Positions 1 through 9,447 of a DNA stretch of 64,000 nucleotides are shown here, piece by piece. Position 1 is the stretch's first letter. The number at the start of each line of letters is the position of its first letter. A program made the translations under genes and the position numbers. Below the pieces are notes generated by a model. The model saw nothing but the letters and a program-made list of their open reading frames with translations. It had not been told where the DNA came from and ran no database searches. This stretch comes from CAYVBE01 sp964572825 (GTDB lineage: Bacteria; Planctomycetota; Brocadiia; SM23-32), in the NCBI GenBank assembly GCA_964572825.1, contig CAZNGS010000005.1, forward strand, positions 1 to 64,000, in the 5' to 3' direction.

Positions 1-353
1 CCCGCAGCATCTTGGTCATGGTGCTGGGGCGGACGGCCGACCAGGGCGACGTGCTCGAAGAGACGGCCATGCGACCGTTCAAAACTGCCGATCCGGAAAC
101 AGTGGAGGGTCCACCCGCGGCGCGCATTCAACATATGGTGGAGAACCCCACGCTGCTGTTCGAACCGGTGCGGGCCACGCTCACCCTGCGCCGGGATGAA
201 CCGTTCGGGGTCTACGCCCTGGACCACGACGGGCGCCTGCCGGCGGAACCCGCCGGACTGCCCGTCACAGAGACCGCGAACGGGCGCCGGTTCAACCTGG
301 ACGGGGCGAAGCACAACACCATGTACTACCTGGTGCAGTTCGGCGGGGACTGA
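1..353 (+). CDS. C-terminal part of a glycoside hydrolase-like protein (5' end outside window)
   Basis: The reading frame is open from the window edge (codons in phase with position 3) to the TGA at 351-353, so only the last ~116 residues are present. They align well with the C-terminus of the next gene: shared blocks are 'FEPVRATLTLRR' against 'IEPVRATVTFRR', 'ALDHDGRLPAEP' in both, and 'TMYYLVQF' against 'TMYYLVEF'. This C-terminal block is a beta-sandwich-like tail of a clan-A (GH5-like) glycosidase. The two genes are therefore tandem paralogues. The catalytic domain lies upstream, outside the window, and cannot be judged. Specificity is unknown. Confidence 0.75.
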   Translation, partial: RSILVMVLGRTADQGDVLEETAMRPFKTADPETVEGPPAARIQHMVENPTLLFEPVRATLTLRRDEPFGVYALDHDGRLPAEPAGLPVTETANGRRFNLDGAKHNTMYYLVQFGGD

Positions 354-393
354 TGGCATCGGCGCACCGGCAAAAAACGGAGGACCTCGTCAA

Positions 394-3175
394 ATGATGC
401 GCTTCTTTGCTGCGATGGCGTTCCTCGTTCTCTTGATGGGATACAGGGCAATGGCATGCGGGGACGAGGCGGAGAGCTGGCAAGTCCGGCCGTTGGGCTT
501 CATGGGATTCCAGGTACTGGAAGACGGGCAGCCCCTGTTCGGATTCGAGGGCAAGGTTCTGGGCCCGGGCTGGCGGCCGCCCCGAATGGAATGCCGGCCC
601 GAGCCGTCCGGCGACTGCCGGGTTTACCAGGAAACGGTTTCCTTCTATACCTGGCTGCGTGACGAGGAACGGCCCGATGATTGCCTGCAAATGACTGAAC
701 TGGGCAAGCCGGTCCATATCCGGCATGAGGCCAAAAGTCCCCGGGTGGGTGTCCTTGAGCTGAGCTATGTCCTCACAGCCCGGGAAGAGGCGCCACTGAC
801 GGGCATGATGCTGTTCATGCCGATTTCCAGCACACTTCGGGGCGGTCAGGGGCAAGCGGTCAAGGCGGGTGGAGGCAGCACAGATTTCCCGGTGCCCCCG
901 CCGCAGGGCCCCGGCGGCGTGGGGTCCGAGGTCAGCAAAGTCATCCTCCGGGCGCCTTCGGGCGCCACGGCGACGCTGGAGTTCGACGACCCCTGCGCGG
1001 TCAACTACCACCACGGTGAGCTGCGGCTCTGGCTTTATGAGGGCGGTCTGGCGGCCGGCCAGAACGTCCGGCGTTCGGTCACGGTGACCTTCTCGCGTCC
1101 GGCAAGAGTCAGTCTCGAGAGCCCGTTTCTGGACATGCGCGACTGGTTGCCCCTGCAGATGGACAACGACAACGCTCCCGGCAGCGCCGTGGGTGTGGCA
1201 GACTGGCTGGACGCGCCGGCCGGCTCGCACGGCTGGCTGACGATGGACGGCGACCGCTTCGTCTTCCAGGACGGGACGCCGGTGAAGTTCTGGGGGTTTA
1301 ACATATGCAATACCAAAGTGGCTCCACACAGGGAGGCGGCGGACACCTGGGCCGCGCGTTGCGCAAAGTACGGCGTCAACATCGTCCGGCTCCATAAGTT
1401 CATTGGCCGCCGGCTGATGGGCATCATGAGCGAGGACGACCTGACGCAGGTCAACGAGGAGAAGGCACGCCGCTTCGATTACTTCCACGCCGCCCTCAAA
1501 GAGCGGGGCGTGTACGTCGGGTGGTCGCCCATCTGGCGCTATCACGTCCTGCCCGCTGACCGCGACCGTCTGCTGGCCTACGAGGAGGTGCTCCACGCCC
1601 GCGAATCCGGGCTGTTCAAGGGCACTCCCTGCGGGTTGGCGACGCTGTTTCCCGACATCCAGGACCTCTACATCCGGGCCACCCTGGGCATGCTGAACCG
1701 CGTCAACACGGTGACCGGCCTGCGGTATGCCGAGGACCCCATGATCGCCTACGTGGAACTGCAGAACGAGGACAACGCCTTTCTGCCGGATTACGGGCGA
1801 TTGCTGGAAAACTGCCCCACTTACCAGAGGGAGATCAACCGCAGATTTAGCGATTGGCTGGCAGAACGGTACGGCACGCATTCGGCGCTGACCAGGGCAT
1901 GGGGGGAAGATATTGAGCAAGATGAAGAAATCGGCCCCGGCAGGGCCGTGCAGTTCCCGGGCAACGGCTCGGACACGGACCTGACGTCCCGGCGGGTTCT
2001 CGACACGCATCGCTTTCTTTACGAGGTCCAGAGCGCCTACTACCGGCGCTACGTCGAGGCCATCCGGGAGACCGGCTATAGGGGCATCATCGTCGGGTCG
2101 TGCTGGCAGGCCAGGACGTGGCTGGGACACCTCTACAACGTCCTGTCGGACCGCGAAGTCGGCTACATTGACCGTCACAACTATGGCGGTGTGAACATGA
2201 TCGGCCGGCCCGGATCGGGCCTACTGAGTGCCGGAATGCAGGTCGTGAGCGATCGGCCGTTCGGCCTCTCCGAATGGGGCGCTGCCTCCCTGTGGGGCAG
2301 TGGAGACGCGGCTGCCATCATCTGCACGTACGGCATGGGTCTGGGGGGATGGGACCTATCGGCCCAGTTTGCCAGTAGCTCGCCCCTCATCGAGGGCGAG
2401 CGGGAAGGCCACCGGGGGTGCGACCTGATCGTGAACATGGCCCAGCATCCCCGGCATGCGGGAGGGCCGCATCGGTTTCCAGGAGGACTTCAGTCTCCTG
2501 GGCGGTGCGAACATCAAGGAGTTCTCCTCGGTGGTGCCCCAGGCCTCCCTTGCCGCCGGGCGCGTGGTGCTGGAGTTCGTAGACGGTCACGTTGACCGGC
2601 CTGTATGGCAAGACGTGGAGCCATACCTCGACGGGAAACGGAAGGTCGTCCGCTCGACCACGGGACAGCTTCGATGGAATTACTCCGGCAGGGGCTTCTT
2701 CACCATCAACACACCGGGCACGCAGGGAGCCGTCGGTTATATCGGCAACAGGCGCCACGTGCTGGAGGATGTTAGCCTTGCCGACGCGTCCCCTTTCGTT
2801 ACAATTTACGTCACCGCCCGGAAGCGCGACCACGTGATTGCAGATGCGGACTCGCTTCTGATCACGGCTCTCGGGCGTGCTCTTCCCGAGGGCACCGTGG
2901 TGGACAGATGGGGAACCAGCCCCATGATCAGGGGCGATGGGCGGATGTTGATTGAGCCCGTCAGGGCGACTGTCACCTTCAGGCGCAAGGCGGTCTGCCA
3001 CGTGTTCGCCCTGGACCACGATGGACGCCTGCCCGCGGAACCCCTCCGTGTGCCGGTGACCGGAACCCCACGAGGACGGCAGGTCGTCCTGGATGGGGCC
3101 CGGTATCGGACGATGTATTACCTGGTCGAGTTCCCTCGCAGGCGGCAGGATGGAGCCGCGTACACGCGAAAGTAG
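394..3175 (+). pseudogene. GH5-like (clan A) secreted glycoside hydrolase, frameshifted
   Basis: The start is ATG 394, preceded by a GGAGG-type site near 379-383; the open frame further upstream has no such support. The N-terminus looks like a signal peptide (MMRFFAAMAFLVLLMG...). A beta-sandwich region is followed by a TIM-barrel catalytic domain from about residue 285 ('DGTPVKFWGFNIC'). The candidate acid/base Glu is E459 in 'ELQNEDNAF' and the candidate nucleophile is E627 in 'GLSEWGAA'. After about 2450 homology jumps to the next frame, where 'GMREGRIGFQEDF' continues to the C-terminal block shared with the preceding partial gene. The switch falls at a run of four C (2449-2452); one C fewer restores a single frame of about 926 codons. 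It is either a real lesion or a base-calling error. Substrate unknown; secretion and neighbours suggest a plant- or algal-type polysaccharide. Confidence 0.72.
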
Positions 3176-3256
3176 AGAGGTGGCCCTTCTGCGGCTGATC
3201 GAGCCCGGAAGGCGGCGCGTCTTTTCGGCGACAGCTTGACGATAGGAGGCATGGGG

Positions 3257-4276
3257 ATGCACGGAATCATTCAGGTCGGTTCGAGCGGTTGGGGCGCTTC
3301 GTGGCTCGAGTTCATCCACGAATCGGAGGATTGGGAGTTGTCGGGCCTGGTGAGCCGGGGTGGCGAGAACCTGCGGCAGGCCCGCGAGAAGTGGGATATC
3401 CCGGCGGACCGTTGTTTCACCTCGCTGGAGGAGGCGCTGGAGGGTCCGGGGGATGTGGTGGTGGTCGCGGCGCCGCACCACCTGCACGTGCCCATGGCCC
3501 GGCAGGCCCTGGAGGCCGGCCGGCATGCGCTGATCGAGAAGCCCCTGAGCGACGATTTCGAGGCCGCGCGCGGTCTGGCCGAGTACGCCGCCGGCTGCGA
3601 TTCCCGCGCATGGGTGAGTCAGAACTTCCGCTATCGCGAAGGGCTGTGGCAGTTGCACAGGTCGCTGGTGCAGGGCAATCTGGGCAGACTCCTTTCGGTC
3701 CGGCTCAACTTCCGACGCGGCGGCCGGCAGAAGCCCGGCCCCTGGAGCCAGCAGTGGCGGAAGCGGCAGTGGAGTTTCCTGCTCAACGAACTGGTGATCC
3801 ACCACTTCGACATGTGCCGGTTCCTGTCCGGGGCGGACGCCGAGTGGGTGTTCTGCCACGGCTGGCAGCAGCCCTGGTACGAGGCCCAGGGCCCGGAAAA
3901 CGTGGCGGCCGTCGTCCACTTCGAGAACGGGTGGGTGCTGGACTTCGACGGGGATGCACGCACTGTGGGCGGCCCGACCACGGAGTTCAGCGGCGACTGG
4001 ATCGTGCAGACCGATCGGGGCTGCGCCGTCTGGACGGGCGAAGACGTGCAGTGGCAGCCCGCCGAGGACGAGAGCGCGGAACTGGCCGACAAGGGCGGAT
4101 TCCCCGGCTTCGACCGCGCCGGAGTGCTCAACGAGCTTGCCGCCGCAGTGGAAGGCCGCCCCACCGCTGTGCTGCCCACCGTCCAGAACAACCTGCGTAG
4201 CCTGGCAATGGTCTTCGCCGCGATTCAAAGCACGCGGGAGCGCCGTCCGGTCGAACTCACCGAGCTTCTTGACTGA
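3257..4276 (+). CDS. Gfo/Idh/MocA family oxidoreductase
   Basis: NAD(P)-dependent sugar or polyol dehydrogenase of about 339 residues, cytoplasmic. The N-terminal Rossmann fold has the glycine motif 'VGSSGWGASW' (residues 7-16) and the family motif E94-K95-P96 in 'LIEKPLS', whose Lys normally acts in catalysis. 'ELVIHHFDMCRF' is the substrate-domain His segment typical of the family. AGGAGG at 3244-3249 sits 7 nt before ATG 3257; ATG 3251 and TTG 3236 are in frame but badly spaced. It is followed after 11 nt by a TIM-barrel isomerase, a pairing repeated downstream. These enzymes usually oxidise a ring hydroxyl of a sugar or glycoside; the substrate here is unknown. Confidence 0.88.
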   Translation: MHGIIQVGSSGWGASWLEFIHESEDWELSGLVSRGGENLRQAREKWDIPADRCFTSLEEALEGPGDVVVVAAPHHLHVPMARQALEAGRHALIEKPLSDDFEAARGLAEYAAGCDSRAWVSQNFRYREGLWQLHRSLVQGNLGRLLSVRLNFRRGGRQKPGPWSQQWRKRQWSFLLNELVIHHFDMCRFLSGADAEWVFCHGWQQPWYEAQGPENVAAVVHFENGWVLDFDGDARTVGGPTTEFSGDWIVQTDRGCAVWTGEDVQWQPAEDESAELADKGGFPGFDRAGVLNELAAAVEGRPTAVLPTVQNNLRSLAMVFAAIQSTRERRPVELTELLD

Positions 4277-4287
4277 TAGGGAGAGGA

Positions 4288-5226
4288 ATGATGCGCTACG
4301 GATTGACGATGGGCTCGCTGGCCGCGCACGGCAAGGCCGGATTGCTGGAGACTACGGAGGACTACTTCCAGAAGGCCCACGAGTTCGGATACGACTGCGT
4401 GGCCGTGGGCGTGGGGAGCGTGCCCGGCCCGGATGAGAAGGCGAAACTCCAGGAGTTCAAGGCATTTGTGGACGACCTGGGCATGGGCATACAGGTAGGC
4501 GGAAACCCGCAAGACGACGCGTCTTACGAGGTGGCCAACTACCTGGGCAGCCCGGTGCTGAACACCGCCATCAAGGGATTTCGCGTCCGGTTCCGGGAGA
4601 ACTGGGATGCTGCCCGCGCCCGCGATGAGATGGCGAAAGACATCGAACGGCTGGGCGCCATCGAGAAACGGGCGCGCCGGCACGATCTGCCGGTGACATT
4701 CGAGAACCATGGCGGTTACAGGACGGACGAAATCTGCGAGATACTGGAGGCGGTGGACAGCCCGTACATCGGGATCAACCTCGACACGGCCAACCAGATC
4801 GTGATGGTGGAGGACACGGTCGAGTGCTGCCGCCGTCTGGCGCCAAGGGTGCTCTCGACCCACATCAAGGACACGCTCTTGATCGAGGCCCCGGACGGCG
4901 CGGGCGCCATCTGGTGTGTTCCCGGCGAGGGCATCAACGGCCTGCCCGAGCAGGCCCGCCTGCTGCGCGAGGCCGGGAACGACTTCATCGTTACCATGGA
5001 GTTCCTGGACCATTTCGTCGTTCCCATCCCGTACAGGACGGAGGAATTCTGGCAGCAGTTGGGGCGAACACGCGAGGAAAGCGCGGACTGCCTGCGCATG
5101 CTGGAGGAAGCCCCCAGGCTGGAGGCCGACCCGCGCCCCACGGAGCTGGACGAACTGGTCCCCTACGAGGCGGAGACCAGGCGGAAGAGCCTGCCCGCGA
5201 TGAAAGCCATGTTTGGCGACGCTTAA
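4288..5226 (+). CDS. Sugar phosphate isomerase/epimerase-like TIM barrel (AP_endonuc_2 family)
   Basis: A 312-residue xylose-isomerase-like TIM barrel. The four metal ligands of the family can be read in order: Glu in 'VTFENHGGY', Asp in 'GINLDTANQ', His in 'LSTHIKDT' and Glu in 'VTMEFLDH', so a divalent-metal epimerase, isomerase or lyase is likely. A purine-rich site (AGGGAGAGG) precedes ATG 4288; ATG 4291 directly follows. It lies 11 nt after one Gfo/Idh/MocA gene and 37 nt before another, so the three are probably co-transcribed. Members include ketose 3-epimerases and also the catalytic subunit of 3-keto-C-glycoside deglycosidases; the sequence alone does not choose between these. Confidence 0.85.
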   Translation: MMRYGLTMGSLAAHGKAGLLETTEDYFQKAHEFGYDCVAVGVGSVPGPDEKAKLQEFKAFVDDLGMGIQVGGNPQDDASYEVANYLGSPVLNTAIKGFRVRFRENWDAARARDEMAKDIERLGAIEKRARRHDLPVTFENHGGYRTDEICEILEAVDSPYIGINLDTANQIVMVEDTVECCRRLAPRVLSTHIKDTLLIEAPDGAGAIWCVPGEGINGLPEQARLLREAGNDFIVTMEFLDHFVVPIPYRTEEFWQQLGRTREESADCLRMLEEAPRLEADPRPTELDELVPYEAETRRKSLPAMKAMFGDA

Positions 5227-5263
5227 CGCCTGAGGTTTTTCCCCGAGGAAAGGTAGCACGAAG

Positions 5264-6379
5264 ATGGCAGAAGCACTGAGTTTGGGTCTGGTGGGAACGG
5301 GTGCCGTGGCGCTCAAAGGCGTCATCCAGCACCTGGTGATGGACGACATACAGGACCGGGCGCGACTGACCTGCCTGTGCGACGTCGTCCCGGGTCGTGC
5401 CCGGGCGGCGGCCGACAAGTTCGGCGTGCCTGCGGCCTACGAAGACTACGAGGAGATGCTGGACAAAGAGAAACCTGATCTGGTGACCATCGCCACCCCC
5501 ATCGGGCTGCACTACGAACAGGGGAAAACGGCCATCCAGCGCGGCATACACGTGCACTTCAACAAGACCATGACCACCACCGTGGCAGAGGCCGACGAAC
5601 TGATCGAGATGGCCCGGGAGCGCGGCGTCAAACTGGTGGCCTCGCCGGGCATGATGCTGGCGCCGGCCAACCGGGCGGTGCGCCGACTGGTGGCAGACAG
5701 AGCCCTGGGCATACTTACCTGGGCAGCCACCGGCGGTGGCGGCGGCGTGCTGCAGTATCACCTCAAGGAGGACGGGCGGCAGGGCGATGACGTGCTGAGC
5801 AACGTGGACCCCACCTGGTACCTGAAGCCGCCCGGCGGCGGGCCCCTCTATGACCGAGTGGTCTACGAAGCCCATACGCTGACCGGTGTGCTGGGGCCGG
5901 CCAGGCGAGTGACCGCCCTGTCCGGCATCCGCATACCCGAACGCGAGTTCCGTGGAGAGAAGATATCCGTCGAGATGGACGACAACACCCTCATGCTGCT
6001 CGACTTCGGGGATGCCTTTTTCGCGTTCGTGCACGGGGCCATCGAGGGCGGGGTGCCCACCTGGATATTCGGAACCAGCGGCGTCATCCGCTACGAAAGG
6101 GGCGGTCCGACGCTGAACGGCGAACCGATTAACTATCCGGGCAGGTCGGATGGGACCCGCCGCTTGCCTCATGTCACGGAAATGCACAGGGGAGTCCCGT
6201 CGGCCCACATCTTCGAAGACATCATGCAACTGGTGGATTGGGTGCGCGATGACAGGCCTACCGTCGTGACCGCCGAGCACGCGCGCCACGTGATCGACAT
6301 CTTCGAGTCCGCCTACCGGGCGGCACGGACGGGCCAGACTCAGGAACTCACCACGACGTTCACTCCGCTGGACGAATGA
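5264..6379 (+). CDS. Gfo/Idh/MocA family oxidoreductase with altered EKP motif
   Basis: A 371-residue dinucleotide-binding dehydrogenase. The glycine motif is 'GLVGTGAVALKG' (residues 8-19). The usual Glu-Lys-Pro motif is replaced by N100-K101-T102 in 'VHFNKTMTTT': the Lys is kept and its neighbours are changed. A GAGGAAAGG site lies upstream of ATG 5264. The C-terminal domain contains 'VDPTWYLKPPGGGPLYD', a substrate-domain segment. It is the second dehydrogenase in the cluster and probably acts on a different position or substrate from the first. Cytoplasmic, no signal peptide. Confidence 0.86.
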   Translation: MAEALSLGLVGTGAVALKGVIQHLVMDDIQDRARLTCLCDVVPGRARAAADKFGVPAAYEDYEEMLDKEKPDLVTIATPIGLHYEQGKTAIQRGIHVHFNKTMTTTVAEADELIEMARERGVKLVASPGMMLAPANRAVRRLVADRALGILTWAATGGGGGVLQYHLKEDGRQGDDVLSNVDPTWYLKPPGGGPLYDRVVYEAHTLTGVLGPARRVTALSGIRIPEREFRGEKISVEMDDNTLMLLDFGDAFFAFVHGAIEGGVPTWIFGTSGVIRYERGGPTLNGEPINYPGRSDGTRRLPHVTEMHRGVPSAHIFEDIMQLVDWVRDDRPTVVTAEHARHVIDIFESAYRAARTGQTQELTTTFTPLDE

Positions 6380-6440
6380 AGGACCTGCGACAAGGCGTGT
6401 TTGGCGTAACGGAACCGGCAATTGGAACAGAGGACAGATC

Positions 6441-7394
6441 ATGAAGATCAGGATGGCCGCACTTATGGCGCTTGTGTTCTCCCTGCTGGCCGCCTGTGCA
6501 TTGCAGGGCGCAGGCCCCGCCCGGAAGCTGGCGCGCAGCTTTCCGGGCGAGATAGGTCCGCTGAGGCGCGCGCACGTCTGTCGTGGTCATGATGGCTTTT
6601 ACTACCTTACCGGCACCAGGGCCACGCCCGGACTGGACGGCACCCCGGACTTCGACCACAACCGGGGGGTGCGCCTCTGGCGCTCGAAGGACATGACCGG
6701 CTGGACCGATCTCGGCTACGCCTGGGACATGGTCGAAGTGGCGAACAGGGCGCGCAATGCTACCACCAAGGACTTCTGGTACGTCCCGGCAGGCCGCATC
6801 AACGGATACCCGGCGCACGCGATGACGGCGCCCGAACTCCACTACGTCAAGGGCACGTACTGGATCGCTTACTCCCTGAACGGGCGGGGCACCGCGCTGC
6901 TGAAAAGCAAGTCGGGCCAGCCGCAGGGCCCCTACGAGGACGTGGGCTACATCACCACCCGGGGGGGTAACGCCTCGATGTTCGAAGACGAGGACGGGAC
7001 GGTGTACTGGCTGTTTGCCGACGCCTGGATCGCGAAGATGAAAGAGGACATGTCGGCGCTGGCGGAGAAGCCCCGCCCCCTGCTGCCCGCGCCTTCAGTT
7101 GCTCCAGGAGCCGGCCGGTACAAGTTCCCGCGCGGGGGCACGTTCCTCTTCAAGAAGGACGGAAGCTATCACCTGACCTACGCCGACCACGTGCTCCGCC
7201 ACGGCCGGCCGAGTTACGACGCCTTCATCGCCGTATCGGACGATATTTACGGCCCGTACACGCCCCAGGACATCCGGCTTCCGGATACCGGGCCGGTATC
7301 GGTCTTCCAGGATGCGGACGGTGCCTGGATGGTTTCCTACAGCGAGAGGCGCACCAACCGGCCGGCTATCATGCGGATTCCATTCGACAAATGA
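6441..7394 (+). CDS. GH43-like five-bladed propeller lipoprotein
   Basis: A 317-residue exported protein. The signal peptide ends in a lipobox, L16-A17-A18-C19, so it is probably lipid-anchored. The rest shows propeller-blade motifs of GH43-like enzymes: 'DGFYYLTGT', 'VRLWRSKDMTGW', 'DEDGTVYWLF', 'GSYHLTYADH'. By alignment with the next gene the expected catalytic base Asp is Arg43 here ('PLRRAHVCRG' against 'PIRDASICRG'), so activity is doubtful or differently organised. The next gene, 21 nt on, is a longer paralogue. Likely an outer- or cell-surface glycan-binding or trimming protein. Confidence 0.72.
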   Translation: MKIRMAALMALVFSLLAACALQGAGPARKLARSFPGEIGPLRRAHVCRGHDGFYYLTGTRATPGLDGTPDFDHNRGVRLWRSKDMTGWTDLGYAWDMVEVANRARNATTKDFWYVPAGRINGYPAHAMTAPELHYVKGTYWIAYSLNGRGTALLKSKSGQPQGPYEDVGYITTRGGNASMFEDEDGTVYWLFADAWIAKMKEDMSALAEKPRPLLPAPSVAPGAGRYKFPRGGTFLFKKDGSYHLTYADHVLRHGRPSYDAFIAVSDDIYGPYTPQDIRLPDTGPVSVFQDADGAWMVSYSERRTNRPAIMRIPFDK

Positions 7395-7415
7395 CATTCG
7401 GAAAGGGATAAGAGA

Positions 7416-9398
7416 ATGCGTTCGAAGCGCCGCAGGATTGTTCTTTTCGCCGTCCTGGCAGCAGTTCTGTTCTCGGCGTCGCCGGCCGGTTTCGGGGCGG
7501 CGTGGTGGGAGGCGCATTTTGCGAAGGAGCGCAGCCGCCTCCAGCCCCTGTTCGAGGTCCCGATCCGCGACGCCAGCATCTGCCGGGGGCCGGAGGGCGT
7601 TTACTACCTGACCGGCGCCCTGGCGACCGGCGGGGACGACTTTCAGAACAACGACGGAATCCACCTCTGGCGGTCCACCGACCTGGAGAACTGGAAGCGA
7701 ATCGGGCAGGTATGGAGCATCGAACGCGACGCCACCGCGCCTGGAAGCGCCTGGCAGAAAGAGCACAGGATCAACCCCGAGAACCCCGACGGGCCGCTGG
7801 TGCGCGGGATGACCTCCCCCGAAATACATTACATCAGGGACACCTTCCGGATCACCTACGCGATGAACGGTCAGGGCACCGGTCTGCTGAAGAGCATTTC
7901 CGGCCGGGCGGAGGGGCCGTACATCGACGTCGGCCGGATAACGGAGCGCGGCCGGGACGCATCCCTGTTCGAGGACGACGACGGCTCCGTTTACTGGGTG
8001 ATGGGCGAGGGCTGGATCGCCCGGATGAGGCCCGACATGTCCGGCCTGGCGGAGCGTCCCAGGCTCCTGCAGCCGGGACCATTCGCCGGCGATATGCAGA
8101 CCTCTCCCCGCTACGCCGGAATGGCGGGGGCTTTCATCACCAGGGCCCGGGGCCGGTACTTCCTCTGCGTGGCTGACGTGTGGGGTCGGCTCGGCTGCGG
8201 ATGCTGGGACACATTCGTTGCCTGGTCGGACAACGTCTACGGTCCCTACAGCACCCGCCACCTGATGACCCCGCACGGCGGGCAGACCACGGTATTCCAG
8301 GGGCCGGGTGATCGCCTGTGGGCTACCTTCGCGGGGCGCGACAACCACGCCGTGTTCCAGGACCGCCCGGCAGCGCTTCCCCTGGAATGGAGCGGCGCCG
8401 TTCTCTACGGCCGGGGCACCGATCCCTTCCCGCGCAGGCCGCCGCGCATCACCACCGAGTTCGGGCCGTGGGACCGGATAGAGCCCATTGCGGACGTGCA
8501 CATCCGGGACCTGCAGTTCAGTATGGGACCGGACGGCTACGCTTACCTGACCGGGTCCGGCACCGATGAAAGCTATGCCGGCCGGATCATGGTCTTCCGT
8601 TCCCGAGATATGCGGAACTGGGAGCCGGTGGACGTCCAGTTCGACTTCATGAGCATCCCCGGCGTCACGCGCGAGGACTACGCGTTGCGTTTCGAGGGGC
8701 CGAACGCCGAGAAAGGACTACAGGCCAAGTACATGGATAGCGAAATATACTGTCTCGGCGGTACGTTCCACATCTTCACCTCCCTCTACGGCATGCGTAA
8801 CACCACGAAAGCGGACGGCAGCCAGCCCTGGGCCGGTTCCATGTGGCTGCGCAGCACCACGGGAAAACCCGAAGGCCCGTATGAATACGTGGACCGGGCG
8901 CGGTCGCAATGCAGCGCCTTCGTGGACGACGACGGCTCCACATACATCTTCTACAACGGAACCCTCCAGTCCTTTGACCCCCGTGCAGAAAGTCTGGAAG
9001 GTGAGAGGATGGAACTCAGAACTACATCCGGCACCCGCCTGACCAAAGGGGACGTGGCGACCAACCTGGCGAAGATACACGGCAGATACGTGGTCTTCGG
9101 CACCGGATGGTTCGGAGGAGGGCCGGGCGAGAACCACCGCATAGACTCGACCTACGACTGGGTCTACTTCTGGTCGGACACTCTGGAAGGTCCGTATCAC
9201 ATGGTGCGGAAGGCATACCCGATGCCGCACTGCGGCCATTCCTGCCCGCCGGTGAAGGGGCCGGACGGCCGCTGGTACGGCCTGTTTTTCGGCAACGACT
9301 CCACGGGCCCGTGGTGGAACATGCCGGGCGTGCTGGTCTACGACGTGAGACTCCAGGACGGCGAAATCCGCGTTGAGCTGAAAGACGAACTGCCGTGA
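7416..9398 (+). CDS. Secreted tandem double GH43-like propeller protein
   Basis: A 660-residue protein with a cleavable-type signal peptide (MRSKRRRIVLFAVLAAVLF...) and two GH43-like propeller units, about residues 45-340 and 349-655. The repeat is visible by eye: 'PIRDASICRGPEG' against 'VHIRDLQFSMGPDG', 'IHLWRSTDLENW' against 'IMVFRSRDMRNW', 'DDDGSVYWVM' against 'DDDGSTYIFY'. Candidate base Asp residues are D52 and D365. GH43 members are mostly arabinofuranosidases and xylosidases. A periplasmic or secreted glycan-trimming role next to the lipoprotein paralogue fits; which half is active cannot be told. Confidence 0.75.
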   Translation: MRSKRRRIVLFAVLAAVLFSASPAGFGAAWWEAHFAKERSRLQPLFEVPIRDASICRGPEGVYYLTGALATGGDDFQNNDGIHLWRSTDLENWKRIGQVWSIERDATAPGSAWQKEHRINPENPDGPLVRGMTSPEIHYIRDTFRITYAMNGQGTGLLKSISGRAEGPYIDVGRITERGRDASLFEDDDGSVYWVMGEGWIARMRPDMSGLAERPRLLQPGPFAGDMQTSPRYAGMAGAFITRARGRYFLCVADVWGRLGCGCWDTFVAWSDNVYGPYSTRHLMTPHGGQTTVFQGPGDRLWATFAGRDNHAVFQDRPAALPLEWSGAVLYGRGTDPFPRRPPRITTEFGPWDRIEPIADVHIRDLQFSMGPDGYAYLTGSGTDESYAGRIMVFRSRDMRNWEPVDVQFDFMSIPGVTREDYALRFEGPNAEKGLQAKYMDSEIYCLGGTFHIFTSLYGMRNTTKADGSQPWAGSMWLRSTTGKPEGPYEYVDRARSQCSAFVDDDGSTYIFYNGTLQSFDPRAESLEGERMELRTTSGTRLTKGDVATNLAKIHGRYVVFGTGWFGGGPGENHRIDSTYDWVYFWSDTLEGPYHMVRKAYPMPHCGHSCPPVKGPDGRWYGLFFGNDSTGPWWNMPGVLVYDVRLQDGEIRVELKDELP

Positions 9399-9447
9399 CG
9401 CCACAGCGATGCTGCAACATGTGTTTTCAACAAGGGCGGTGAGAGCC

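Noticed and set aside
2387..4228. 613-codon minus-strand open frame over the frameshift and the first dehydrogenase
   Set aside because: Shadow of the plus-strand glycosidase end and the Gfo/Idh/MocA gene.
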